This document shows positions 28,835-36,665 of a stretch of 55,615 bases of DNA, in pieces. Position 1 is the first letter of the stretch. Each line of letters begins with the position of its first letter. The notes beneath the pieces are model-generated. The model did no database searches and was not told the origin of the DNA. It worked only from the letters and a program-made list of their open reading frames with translations. Origin of the DNA: SAR116 cluster bacterium AG-335-B03 (GTDB lineage Bacteria > Pseudomonadota > Alphaproteobacteria > Puniceispirillales > Marisalimonadaceae); NCBI GenBank assembly GCA_003282435.1, contig QBZG01000008.1, forward strand, positions 1 to 55,615, given 5' to 3'. Both the position numbers and the translations under genes were made by a program.

Positions 28835-29212
28835 ATGAATAATAATAAATATATTTACAAAATTAGAATAAATGGCTGTGGTGGAGAATTTTATCATGGT
28901 AGTATTAATGATGATTTTATAAAGAGAGATACAGCTATACTATCTGTACATGACAGCTTTGTTGTACAATTAGGAAAAGAGAACAGATTACACGAATTGA
29001 TGAAAGAAGCATTTGAGAGAGTAATGAAGGTTAATAAAGTAAAAGTAAAATATAATAAGAATATGACTAAACAAGACCTCTATAGTTCAAGGTCATTAGA
29101 TTATGATTATTTCATAGATATGTTCTATCATCTTACTAAAGGTTCACCAACTAATGGATATAAAAGAAGAATGGAAAGACATAATCTATATTATAATAGT
29201 AGTAATATTTAG
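28835..29212 (+). CDS. Hypothetical protein with VHDSF motif
   Basis: 125 aa. The stretch AILSVHDSFVVQLGKENRLH followed by ELMKEAFERVM is like palm motif C and the next helix of single-subunit polymerases (VHDSF in phage-type RNA polymerases, VHDEL in family-A DNA polymerases). The other catalytic motifs are missing, so it would be a C-terminal fragment or a convergent match. The tail is basic. It starts ~45 bp after the second end module. I name no function. Confidence 0.5.
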   Translation: MNNNKYIYKIRINGCGGEFYHGSINDDFIKRDTAILSVHDSFVVQLGKENRLHELMKEAFERVMKVNKVKVKYNKNMTKQDLYSSRSLDYDYFIDMFYHLTKGSPTNGYKRRMERHNLYYNSSNI

Positions 29213-29340
29213 GCTCTTTCCATTACGGGAACATTTTTAACTACACACTCTAACTACTTCACAAACAAGACCTAACTTGCTAGTCTAATCAAATGACCTA
29301 TGAAGTAAAATGATAAAATTTCATCCATAGTAGGTAAATA

Positions 29341-30511
29341 ATGTTTAGTTTTAATTTAGAATTTATTGTTTTTATAATCATAGCTCTAGTATCAACGATG
29401 AGCATAGCCAAAGAAAACAGGTCTATAGCACCCAATCTTCAAAAAACCATCTACAGTACCAATAGTCCAAAATTCTTCTAAAGCCCTTATGGTTAGAAAA
29501 AATAGTGATAACTGGGATGATTTTGTAAAGGTAGGAACAATTGCTACAACATCACAAATCTGTGAGGTATTTAGTCATCCTTTTTTTAAGAGTCCTTTGA
29601 AGAATCATGAGTTGTTGGATACAATGAATGGTCATTTTCGTTGGGATGGAATTGAAGCGTCAACTTTATGGATAAACAAAAAATTTAAAGATGCAAATGC
29701 TAAAAAGTCTAGAGGTCTCAGCATAAATAAAAATACTTTGACAGTTGCAGACCAAAACTTTTCTGCTTGCCTAAAACAAATCAAAATAAAAAAACCAAAG
29801 TTATATAATTTTATTAAATATAGTTTTTTACATTATTTAAAAAATGATACTTGTCTTGAACAAAGGTTTAAAATTAAAAAGAAAGTTGATGATAATGGTA
29901 ATATTACTCAAGAACGTATTCCATTAGAAAAGAAATCTTGTATTCACTTCAATTACAACAGTGGAGATTACTCTTACTGGAATAGTACTACATTTGTACT
30001 TATGCTTGTTTGGAAAGAGGCGCATCCAGTACTTTCCACAATTTTTGAGAATGGTAATAAGGTTATGAATGTTCGTCTTATAAAACGTAACAAACTAATT
30101 GAGCAAAAACGACTTGCTGAAGAAAAAAATAAAGGTGAACTTAAAAAACAAAAAGAACTTGGTAATACAAGAAAACAACTTTGGCTTGCTTACAAATCCC
30201 GCAACAAAACTTTAATGGAACAGGTTTACAATTTTTCTACAACTGGAGACTTAGAGGGAACACAATATAATTACTGGGTTGAATTTAAAAAATGTGCACT
30301 TTCAAATCGTAGACAGAGTATTGATAACAGGAAAATCAATATGACTGCTTTTAGAATATATTCAGAAATTAAAAAAAATCAAAAAATAAAAATGATATCT
30401 TCGGATGGAAAATTTTATTTCTCAACTTATGCAAATATTCCAATAGACAGATTACAAAAAGCATGGAAATTGGCATTTAATAAGTGTCCTGGAAAATCAA
30501 CGAGATTTTAG
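29341..30511 (+). pseudogene. Secreted hypothetical protein, frameshifted at A6 run
   Basis: The frame from ATG 29341 encodes a signal peptide (FIVFIIIALVSTMSIA) and stops at 29479-29481. The frame that is open to 30511 (340 aa from ATG 29489) can be read back to just after the A6 run at 29441-29446; removing one A there joins APNLQK to PSTVPIVQNSSKALMVRKNS in one frame. So the original gene was a ~389-aa exported protein. The body is basic, with a KKKV..KR linker and several Trp, no domain recognised. Homopolymer error, mutation or slippage are the possible causes. Without the leader, the 340-aa part would stay cytosolic. Confidence 0.65.
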
Positions 30512-30518
30512 TAATCTT

Positions 30519-31066
30519 ATGTACAAATATCCAGAAATTTTGATTTTTATATTTTCATTTATCTTTTTAAATTTAAATATCAAGCTAGTTAATTCATCAA
30601 TCATCAGTGATGAAGGCCCAAATGATATAACTGTTTATAAGGCTTTTGGATTTATATTATTTGGAAATGAAGGCTTCTTAAATAATGATTTAGAAAACAT
30701 TACGAGTGATGGATGCATAATTACATTTGAAACCACCTATCCAATGTGTAGTCATGCATTTAAACGAATTTATGTTAAGTATGATTTGAACAAAGCTATC
30801 TGGAAATCTACAGTGTATAAAATGAATCAATTAAAAAAACCTACAGAACTTCACATCTATGGAATAAAAGGATTAAAGGGATAAAATATTCTCATAATTT
30901 TAAAACTAAAGAGGAATTAAATATTGCTGCTTCTTTGTTAAGTTTACCAGTAGGACCACAAAAAAGTATCAAAATAAAATTACCAGATTATGCTACTAAA
31001 GAAAGATACGATAGGGCATATTCTGACTTGATAAAAGAATGCCCTGGAATAACCTCAAAATACTAG
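30519..31066 (+). pseudogene. Secreted hypothetical protein, -1 shift at AAAGGGA
   Basis: The first frame (30519-30884, 121 aa) has a signal peptide (residues 1-26) and ends at TAA directly after A AAG GGA (30875-30881). The -1 frame continues without stop through GIKYSHNFKTKEELNIAAS to KECPGITSKY and TAG at 31064-31066, adding ~62 residues of ordinary composition. The heptamer has the X XXY YYZ layout of -1 slip sites, but a simple one-base indel in a decaying gene is the plainer reading. Starts 7 bp after the preceding frameshifted gene, so the two form a unit. Not recognised. Confidence 0.6.
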
Positions 31067-31109
31067 GGTAGTTAATTAAAAATTATTTTAGTCAAATTAT
31101 TTAATTTTG

Positions 31110-31180
31110 ATACTTCATCAAGCTAACAAATACCTGAACTGCAAAGTGATAAAGACAAAGTCCTTGTAAAGTTTAACTAG
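31110..31180 (+). pseudogene. 3' relic of a second caspase gene
   Basis: 31127-31180 translates as QIPELQSDKDKVLVKFN and a TAG, against QTPELQGDKDRVLVQFN and TAG at the end of the caspase gene (39651-39704). Upstream, SSS-stop aligns with SSGS, so one codon has become TAA. The following CCATCATT is also shared (31184-31191 and 39707-39714). Therefore a second copy of the caspase gene, or its 3' end, was once here. No more of it is recognisable to the left. Confidence 0.75.
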
Positions 31181-31210
31181 GTCCATCATTATACAATTAT
31201 CTAGCCTTAA

Positions 31211-31672
31211 TCATCCAGCCTTAATCATCCTTTTAAATCTAGCTTTATATTTATTTAAGTATTGGTTAATCATATTAATGTTCATTTTAATAATAATTGA
31301 TTTTTCGAGAACCTTCAATCCTAGAATCCTATAGCAACGAATTACCTCTTGATATACCTCTGCAGTCCATTCGGGTTGCATATAAATTTTGTCTACATTT
31401 GATGCTATAATATTTTCAGCTATTACAATATCTTCATTAGAACGATTACCCGATAATCCTTCACCATAAAAAGCTTTTATTGCAAGCTCAAAAGCATCAT
31501 CAAAATTTTTCTCATTTTCAAGGTCTCTTAACTCTGAGGCTCCGTCACCGATTACTACACCAGCACAAGCAGAGATGTTATCCAACTCATTTGAATATGA
31601 TTGTTTTATAAAAGTTAAAAATACAAAAATTATTGTTAGTATTAACCTTAATTTAGAAAAATAATTAACCAT
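31211..31672 (-). CDS. Secreted hypothetical protein, 153 aa
   Basis: Not recognised. Signal peptide residues 1-27 (LILTIIFVFLTFIKQSYS). The mature part has two cysteines (ISACAGVV and VIRCYRIL) and is otherwise helical and charged, with a Lys/Asn-rich C terminus. Similar in plan to the 133-aa protein upstream of it (signal peptide, two cysteines, helical ~120 residues), so both may be periplasmic partners in the adjacent protease/lipoprotein cluster. Last gene of the minus-strand row. Confidence 0.65.
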   Translation of the reverse strand: MVNYFSKLRLILTIIFVFLTFIKQSYSNELDNISACAGVVIGDGASELRDLENEKNFDDAFELAIKAFYGEGLSGNRSNEDIVIAENIIASNVDKIYMQPEWTAEVYQEVIRCYRILGLKVLEKSIIIKMNINMINQYLNKYKARFKRMIKAG

Positions 31673-31812
31673 TATAATAATTTATTTGAATTTAAATTTA
31701 GCGAAAGTTTTACAGCTTTTTTATTAATTCTTCCCCTATTTAATCATAAATATAGAGTGCAAATAACGTGTAACCATAACCACATAGGAAAATATCTTTA
31801 AATTGTCAAACT

Positions 31813-32214
31813 TTAACCTTGAGATTTTAAACCGTTCATTAATTGCATTTCAAATTGCTTTATAAGTTTTTTATCGACTGCATTGTTACAGTCAAATTGC
31901 TTTTTATTATATGATTGCGTAGTACCATTCCATACAACTTTTTTTTCCATAGCCACTGACTTCGCATCAAAGTAAGAATATAAAAGTCCAAACATCATTT
32001 GTCCCATCTCAGGTTGAGTATAAAACAACTGACCAATTTGCTTAAATAAGGCTAATTCTAGATTTTTGGTTTTAAAACACACTTCTGTTAGACCAGCTAT
32101 ACCACCCATTTGTTTATATTGGTCGGCAGCAGCACCTTGAGCATAAACGGTCTTTGATAAAAATAAAAATAAGAATATTGTTGCAATAATTTTTAAAAAA
32201 TAAAATTTAAACAT
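31813..32214 (-). CDS. Secreted hypothetical protein, 133 aa
   Basis: Not recognised. Signal peptide residues 1-25 (cleavage after VYA), then a mature helical domain of ~108 residues with two cysteines (LTEVCFKTKN and KQFDCNNAV) probably joined, and a TQPEMGQMMFGLLYSYFDAK central segment. Likely a periplasmic alpha-helical protein. It follows the LPP20-like lipoprotein gene by ~50 bp on the same strand. Confidence 0.65.
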   Translation of the reverse strand: MFKFYFLKIIATIFLFLFLSKTVYAQGAAADQYKQMGGIAGLTEVCFKTKNLELALFKQIGQLFYTQPEMGQMMFGLLYSYFDAKSVAMEKKVVWNGTTQSYNKKQFDCNNAVDKKLIKQFEMQLMNGLKSQG

Positions 32215-32263
32215 GATAACACCTTTTATTTATTAGACTTAAATCTTAATGTTAATTAACGAA

Positions 32264-32872
32264 TTATTTTTTTCTTCTTTTATCAATCTCTGCTTCTAGT
32301 TCTGCCATAGCTTTGTCAGCATCTTTTTGAGTGCTGAGGACTTCATCTTGTTTAATTGTATTCAAGAGAGCTTGATTAGCTTTACCAATAGGGTATTCAA
32401 TTAGTACATAAAATTGATATTTTCCATCCATACTAATAGCGTCAGTCTTTGTTTGTTTATAACCGATTAATTTTGCTTGTATGGTTGTATTTTTAGTAAC
32501 TATCTCACTTGCTTGTTTGACTTGCTCATTTGAACCCATCCCAGTTGATTTTAAAAAATCCTCCATACGCGAAGAAATTTCACTATCAATACTGTCAGCT
32601 AATTGACGTTTTGCATCAAGTATTGCTCTGTTTCTGGCCATATTCATACTAGCTGATTCACCAGTTCCACATGCAGCTAATGCAAAGTCACTGACAGGAG
32701 GGTTTAAACACCATTTAGGAATATTATCTACAGTTTCTTCAACCTTTTTTTCTACTTTTTCTATTTGGTCTTTTCTTATTTTCAGAGCAGCTTCTGGAGT
32801 TCCTGGCTTAGGACCACAAGAACTTACAGCAAGTATTATTAAACCTGATAAAATAAAAATTACTTTTTTCAT
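32264..32872 (-). CDS. LPP20-like lipoprotein
   Basis: Start at the ATG 32870-32872: this gives a signal peptide with lipobox AVSSC, and the ATG overlaps the upstream stop by one base (TAATG), so it is translationally coupled. After a short coiled segment comes the LPP20 domain: WCLNPP, then ACGTGES, then an Ala/Arg-rich helix MARNRAILDAKRQLADSIDS and a final FYVLIEYPIGKANQAL strand, the usual LPP20 layout. LPP20 proteins are outer-membrane lipoproteins often grouped with DUF4384, FlgO- or CsgG-like proteins; the neighbours here fit. The end is a charged coiled coil. Confidence 0.8.
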   Translation of the reverse strand: MKKVIFILSGLIILAVSSCGPKPGTPEAALKIRKDQIEKVEKKVEETVDNIPKWCLNPPVSDFALAACGTGESASMNMARNRAILDAKRQLADSIDSEISSRMEDFLKSTGMGSNEQVKQASEIVTKNTTIQAKLIGYKQTKTDAISMDGKYQFYVLIEYPIGKANQALLNTIKQDEVLSTQKDADKAMAELEAEIDKRRKK

Positions 32873-33741
32873 TAATTTTTCCTCAAAACTGAATAACCAA
32901 TCTTTTGCATATACCAATTATGTTTATTCTCATCATCTAATCTAGATAAAAGTTCTGAAATTTTTATCTTATTGAGTATCGCAAATTTTCTTTTAGTTGC
33001 AAGAACAATTATAAACTCCTGCGTTTCATCCTTTTTTAAATTTTCTGGGAAATTCAATTTTAGCTCATATCTGTTTGAATTATCCCTTGTTGGTATAGTA
33101 AACTTCTTTTTTAAAAAATTATCCTTCTCAAACTCGTTTGGGTAAAGTTTATAATAATTCTCTTTATCAATGTCAGGATACCATCCTAGTACATTTATAT
33201 ATGCCTTTTCAGACAAATCTGCATAAATAACTAATGGACTTCCTTCAAAAAAACGAACTTTATCTCCAACGTCAGCATATAGAATAAATTCAGGGTCATG
33301 TTCACCTTTATATTTATATGCTTCAGCTTTAATTACTACACGACAAAACTTAAAATTATTGATGAAATGTTCAGAATTTTTCTTTATGACCTCATAATTT
33401 TTAATGTAACCACCAGTTACAAAATTGAATGTGCTTTGATAAAATTGACAATTAGCTTTCTCTCCTGAATCAGTACAAGCCTCAACTTGATTAGACTTTA
33501 ATCTCTCCAATCCAAGCTTCCTTAAAACATCGTACTGAGCACTAAGCTCAGCATTATCACAAGCGTCTTTTACAGAAATATTGTTAGGTAATTCATAAAT
33601 TCCTTCACCATTTACAATCTCAGCAGTTGATTTAAAAGAGATAAAAATTAGAAAGATTAAAGTACTACTGACTGACAATAAATACGACAGATGGTCGCAT
33701 ATACTCATAAATCTGAGATGCATCATATTTTTCGCTTTCAT
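32872..33741 (-). CDS. Secreted DUF4384-like protein
   Basis: 289 aa. An N-terminal hydrophobic segment (SSTLIFLIFISF, residues ~24-36) serves as signal peptide or anchor. The first ~110 mature residues have paired cysteines (DACDNAE, EACTDSGEKANC, KFCRVV). The second half, GDKVRFFEGSPLVIYADLSE then KAYINVLGWYPD and NFLKKKFTIP, resembles DUF4384, which often stands with secreted caspases and trypsin-like proteases. The start is unsure: several ATGs lie within 33 bp, and all overlap the end of the protease gene (33665). Coupled to the LPP20 gene by a one-base overlap. Confidence 0.72.
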   Translation of the reverse strand: MKAKNMMHLRFMSICDHLSYLLSVSSTLIFLIFISFKSTAEIVNGEGIYELPNNISVKDACDNAELSAQYDVLRKLGLERLKSNQVEACTDSGEKANCQFYQSTFNFVTGGYIKNYEVIKKNSEHFINNFKFCRVVIKAEAYKYKGEHDPEFILYADVGDKVRFFEGSPLVIYADLSEKAYINVLGWYPDIDKENYYKLYPNEFEKDNFLKKKFTIPTRDNSNRYELKLNFPENLKKDETQEFIIVLATKRKFAILNKIKISELLSRLDDENKHNWYMQKIGYSVLRKN

Positions 33742-35233
33742 TTAAATTAGCTTTGATAGGCATATTAAGAAAATTTGATAAAACTTCACCTGATATTCCA
33801 ACATTTACATCTTCGGGTATAAAACCATCTTGGTTTAAAAGCTCAGTTTTATTCAATTTACCAACAGAAATACCAATAATTTCTCCCTTATCATTGAAAA
33901 TAGGACCACCACTATTTCCTTTATTGATTTTAGCTGTTATCTGAAATTCGCCAGTCATTTCACCAAATCCAGATGTTTTACTTACTATACCCTGTGATAT
34001 GGAAGGATTATATCTTCCTAAAATAGTAGACATAGGATAGCCCATTACATAAATTTGTTCGCCAGCTTTTGGACTTTTAATATCACTGAATAATAAACTA
34101 TAGTTACGTGGAAATGGTTTCTTTAATTTCAGCAAGGCTAAGTCTATGTTTTCATCTGTAGGAACTTCAACAGATTCTACTTCCCTTACTTTACCCAAAC
34201 CATTACGAACAACGATATATTGGGAATCTTCAATCACATGTCTATTTGTTACAACCCATTCCCCGTCATTTAATATAACACCGCTGCCCGTGTAAGTTGG
34301 TTTGTCTTTATCAACAAATATTTCCTCTGGTCTAGTGTCTGGTTTTAAAGTTGCTCTTTTAGGTGACGCTAATTTAGGTTTGGATGAGCCAGGTTTTTTT
34401 TCAATTTTCTTATTCTCAACCTTCTTTTTTTCTATCTTTTCTTTTTCAACACGCTCGCTTTTCCTAATTTCATTTACCTTTGGCATAGCTGCAGTATTTA
34501 ACCATGATACAATTTGTTCTGCTCTTTCAATATTTCCTGATTTTCGAAACATTTCAGACGCATCACTTCTAAGTCTTACTGCCTCTTTTATATCACCTTC
34601 AATCCAAAATATCTTTCCTAACAAGTCTGTTGTTGCAGCATTAGACTTTTGTTCAAGCAAAGCATTGGTAATAATATTTCTTGCTTCTTTATATCTTCCT
34701 TGTCTCATTTTAGAACTTGCGTAGGTTCGCACAGACATAAGTGAATTACGACTAGCAAGAATAGCCTTTTTAAAATAGGTCTCTGCTTTTTCCATTTGAC
34801 CATAATCTGAAAACACTAAACCAAGCGCCAATTTAGCTTCAACTAAGTCTAGGTTTTCATTAAGAGCCTTTTCAGCATAAGTTTTAGCTTCAGATAAATT
34901 ACCTAACTTTATAGCTGACATTGACATCCCAGCGTATGCTAGGTCGTCGGTTGACACAGAGGTGAAGGTTGCTTGTTCAAAAAAGCTAAATGCTTTTGCG
35001 GGCTGTTCTAGAGCTAAATAAATTTTACCAATTAAAATCTGACTCCGAGCAGATAATTTAGTTTCATTTTTCTGAAGAACTTTTAAATCAGAAAACGCTT
35101 TATCTATATTTTCTTCATTTATTAGTTTGTTGATAACAAAATATTGATTTTCTGTAATTGCATATGCTTTGATATTGAAGCATGCTAGTGTAAAGGAATA
35201 GATAATTAGGATTAAAAATTTATAATTAGGCAT
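33665..35233 (-). CDS. Secreted TPR + trypsin-like (HtrA-type) serine protease
   Basis: Signal peptide from the ATG at 35231-35233 (AAAGG 7 bp upstream; ending IKAYA). Next come about four to five TPR units (to ~residue 250), a charged Lys/Glu/Pro linker (~257-310) and a trypsin-fold domain. Numbered from an upstream ATG at 35249-35251, the triad is His338 (VVTNRHVIE), Asp370 (NIDLALLK) and Ser447 (NKGNSGGP), complete and in the HtrA order. There is no PDZ domain; the TPRs probably select partners. First gene of the minus-strand row and only 3 bp from the start of the divergent lipoprotein gene. Predicted periplasmic protease; the substrate is unknown, the divergent caspase lipoprotein being one candidate. 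Confidence 0.85.
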   Translation of the reverse strand: MPNYKFLILIIYSFTLACFNIKAYAITENQYFVINKLINEENIDKAFSDLKVLQKNETKLSARSQILIGKIYLALEQPAKAFSFFEQATFTSVSTDDLAYAGMSMSAIKLGNLSEAKTYAEKALNENLDLVEAKLALGLVFSDYGQMEKAETYFKKAILASRNSLMSVRTYASSKMRQGRYKEARNIITNALLEQKSNAATTDLLGKIFWIEGDIKEAVRLRSDASEMFRKSGNIERAEQIVSWLNTAAMPKVNEIRKSERVEKEKIEKKKVENKKIEKKPGSSKPKLASPKRATLKPDTRPEEIFVDKDKPTYTGSGVILNDGEWVVTNRHVIEDSQYIVVRNGLGKVREVESVEVPTDENIDLALLKLKKPFPRNYSLLFSDIKSPKAGEQIYVMGYPMSTILGRYNPSISQGIVSKTSGFGEMTGEFQITAKINKGNSGGPIFNDKGEIIGISVGKLNKTELLNQDGFIPEDVNVGISGEVLSNFLNMPIKANLNESEKYDASQIYEYMRPSVVFIVSQ

Positions 35234-35236
35234 ATA

Positions 35237-36544
35237 ATGACCTTTAAACAAATTGGTTACAATCTTATTAAAACTATACTGTTATGTTTTTTGCTGAGTT
35301 CATGCCAGACTCCCAAATATTCTAAGGTGGACAATTTTAGCCAAAATAAAAACATATTACCAGAAGTTCAGTATTCTCTCTCAGAAAATTTTAACCCAAA
35401 TGATATTAATTGTATAGCTATTGGGAAAATCAAAGATAATTCTAATGTAAATGAATACAAATCTTTAGATAAAGTTAGTTTAATTAGACATGCCATCTAT
35501 GGACATTTATCTCCTAAAAACTATCAGGATATTGAGCTTCATAAAGTAGCTTTTGTTATGAAATCTTCAAATACCAATCAATTAATATTAAAAAATTTAG
35601 ATTGTGATGCCTTATTAGAGGGAACTATAACTGAATTTAAAAATGATTTTTATGTTGCTTATTCGTCTACAAATGTAGGCCTTAGCTTGTTTTTAAAAGA
35701 TAAGAACAATAAAGTTCTTTGGAAAGCAAGCCATACAGCAACATCTAGAGCAGGTTCTATACCTTTTTCTCCAATAGGCCTGGCTACAGGTTTATTTTCA
35801 GCGTCAAGTAATACTGAGGAGGAAGTCGCATATCAAATGATTGATACAGTAGTAAGACGTGTTTTAAAAACACTTCCAGAAACAACTAATGTTCAAAATA
35901 AAAATCAATTAAAACATGCTGCGATACCTAAAACTAACGGAAACACAATACCACCGAAACAAGTTAACAAAAAACAAAAGTCTCCAAGTGTTTTATTTGC
36001 CTCTGGTCAATACGGTCAAGTAATAGATTTAATCAATACAAGTTTAAAATCAAATTCGGATAATCATAAACTTATATTTCTAAAAGGTCGTTCGCAATTA
36101 ATGCTCAATCAATACGAAAAAGCAGCATCAACTTTTTTAGATGCGCTTGCCATCAAAATATACAGTGATTACTTAAATGGTCTTGGATATGCCTATTCAA
36201 AATTAAAACAATCAGATAAAGCACTTGCAGCATATAACAAAGCTATCTCAATAAATAATAAAAATAGCTATGCTTATTTTAATTCTGGTTTGTTATTAGA
36301 GAACAAAGGAAATAAAAAAAGAGCAGCTGATTATTTTTATTCTGCAGGCACAAGTTCTCTACTTAATAAAGATTTTTTAAAAGCTAATAATTCTCATGAC
36401 GCTCTTCAAAGATTATCAAAAGGTGAAAGTGTTATTTTAGAAAAAAGTGATAAGTTAGGAAGTCTAATAAAAGAGTTAACTGATGATAAAGATAATGATT
36501 TTAAAATTATAAAAGTTAATACAAAAGGAGATAAAAATGGATAA
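35237..36544 (+). CDS. TPR lipoprotein with GNA1162/DUF799-like domain
   Basis: 435 aa. Signal peptide with lipobox FLLSSC (Cys23). Residues ~55-215 resemble the GNA1162/DUF799 lipoprotein domain: CIAIGKIKDN, LIRHAIYGHLSPKNYQDIEL, CDALLEGTITEF, then FLKDKNNKVLWKASHTATSR, ending in a LPFSP-like SIPFSPIGLA loop. Residues ~245-380 carry about three TPRs (YLNGLGYAYSKLKQSDKALA). GNA1162-type proteins occur with CsgG- and LPP20-like lipoproteins in outer-membrane assemblies. Its ATG is 3 bp from that of the protease gene on the other strand. The stop overlaps the mini-lipoprotein start (ATGGATAA). Confidence 0.75.
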   Translation: MTFKQIGYNLIKTILLCFLLSSCQTPKYSKVDNFSQNKNILPEVQYSLSENFNPNDINCIAIGKIKDNSNVNEYKSLDKVSLIRHAIYGHLSPKNYQDIELHKVAFVMKSSNTNQLILKNLDCDALLEGTITEFKNDFYVAYSSTNVGLSLFLKDKNNKVLWKASHTATSRAGSIPFSPIGLATGLFSASSNTEEEVAYQMIDTVVRRVLKTLPETTNVQNKNQLKHAAIPKTNGNTIPPKQVNKKQKSPSVLFASGQYGQVIDLINTSLKSNSDNHKLIFLKGRSQLMLNQYEKAASTFLDALAIKIYSDYLNGLGYAYSKLKQSDKALAAYNKAISINNKNSYAYFNSGLLLENKGNKKRAADYFYSAGTSSLLNKDFLKANNSHDALQRLSKGESVILEKSDKLGSLIKELTDDKDNDFKIIKVNTKGDKNG

Positions 36545-36614
36545 AACAATAATAAAAGCAGTAATATTTGTAATACTTTTATTGACTGTTCAAGGTTGTG
36601 TTTCAATCTTTTGA
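36537..36614 (+). CDS. 25-aa mini-lipoprotein
   Basis: ATG 36537-36539 with a full AAAGGAG 6 bp upstream. The peptide has two Lys in the first seven residues, a hydrophobic core (AVIFVILLLTV) and a lipobox VQGC at residues 18-21, then VSIF and stop: the plan of an entericidin-like or phage-lysis-like mini-lipoprotein. It overlaps the preceding lipoprotein gene by 8 bp and precedes the caspase gene by 51 bp, so it is encoded within the plus-strand unit. Too short for routine gene callers; reality supported by the strong ribosome site and lipobox. Confidence 0.6.
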   Translation: MDKTIIKAVIFVILLLTVQGCVSIF

Positions 36615-36665
36615 TTTACAGCTACGGACCTTCACAAATGCCAGATTAATTAACATAATTTTATA

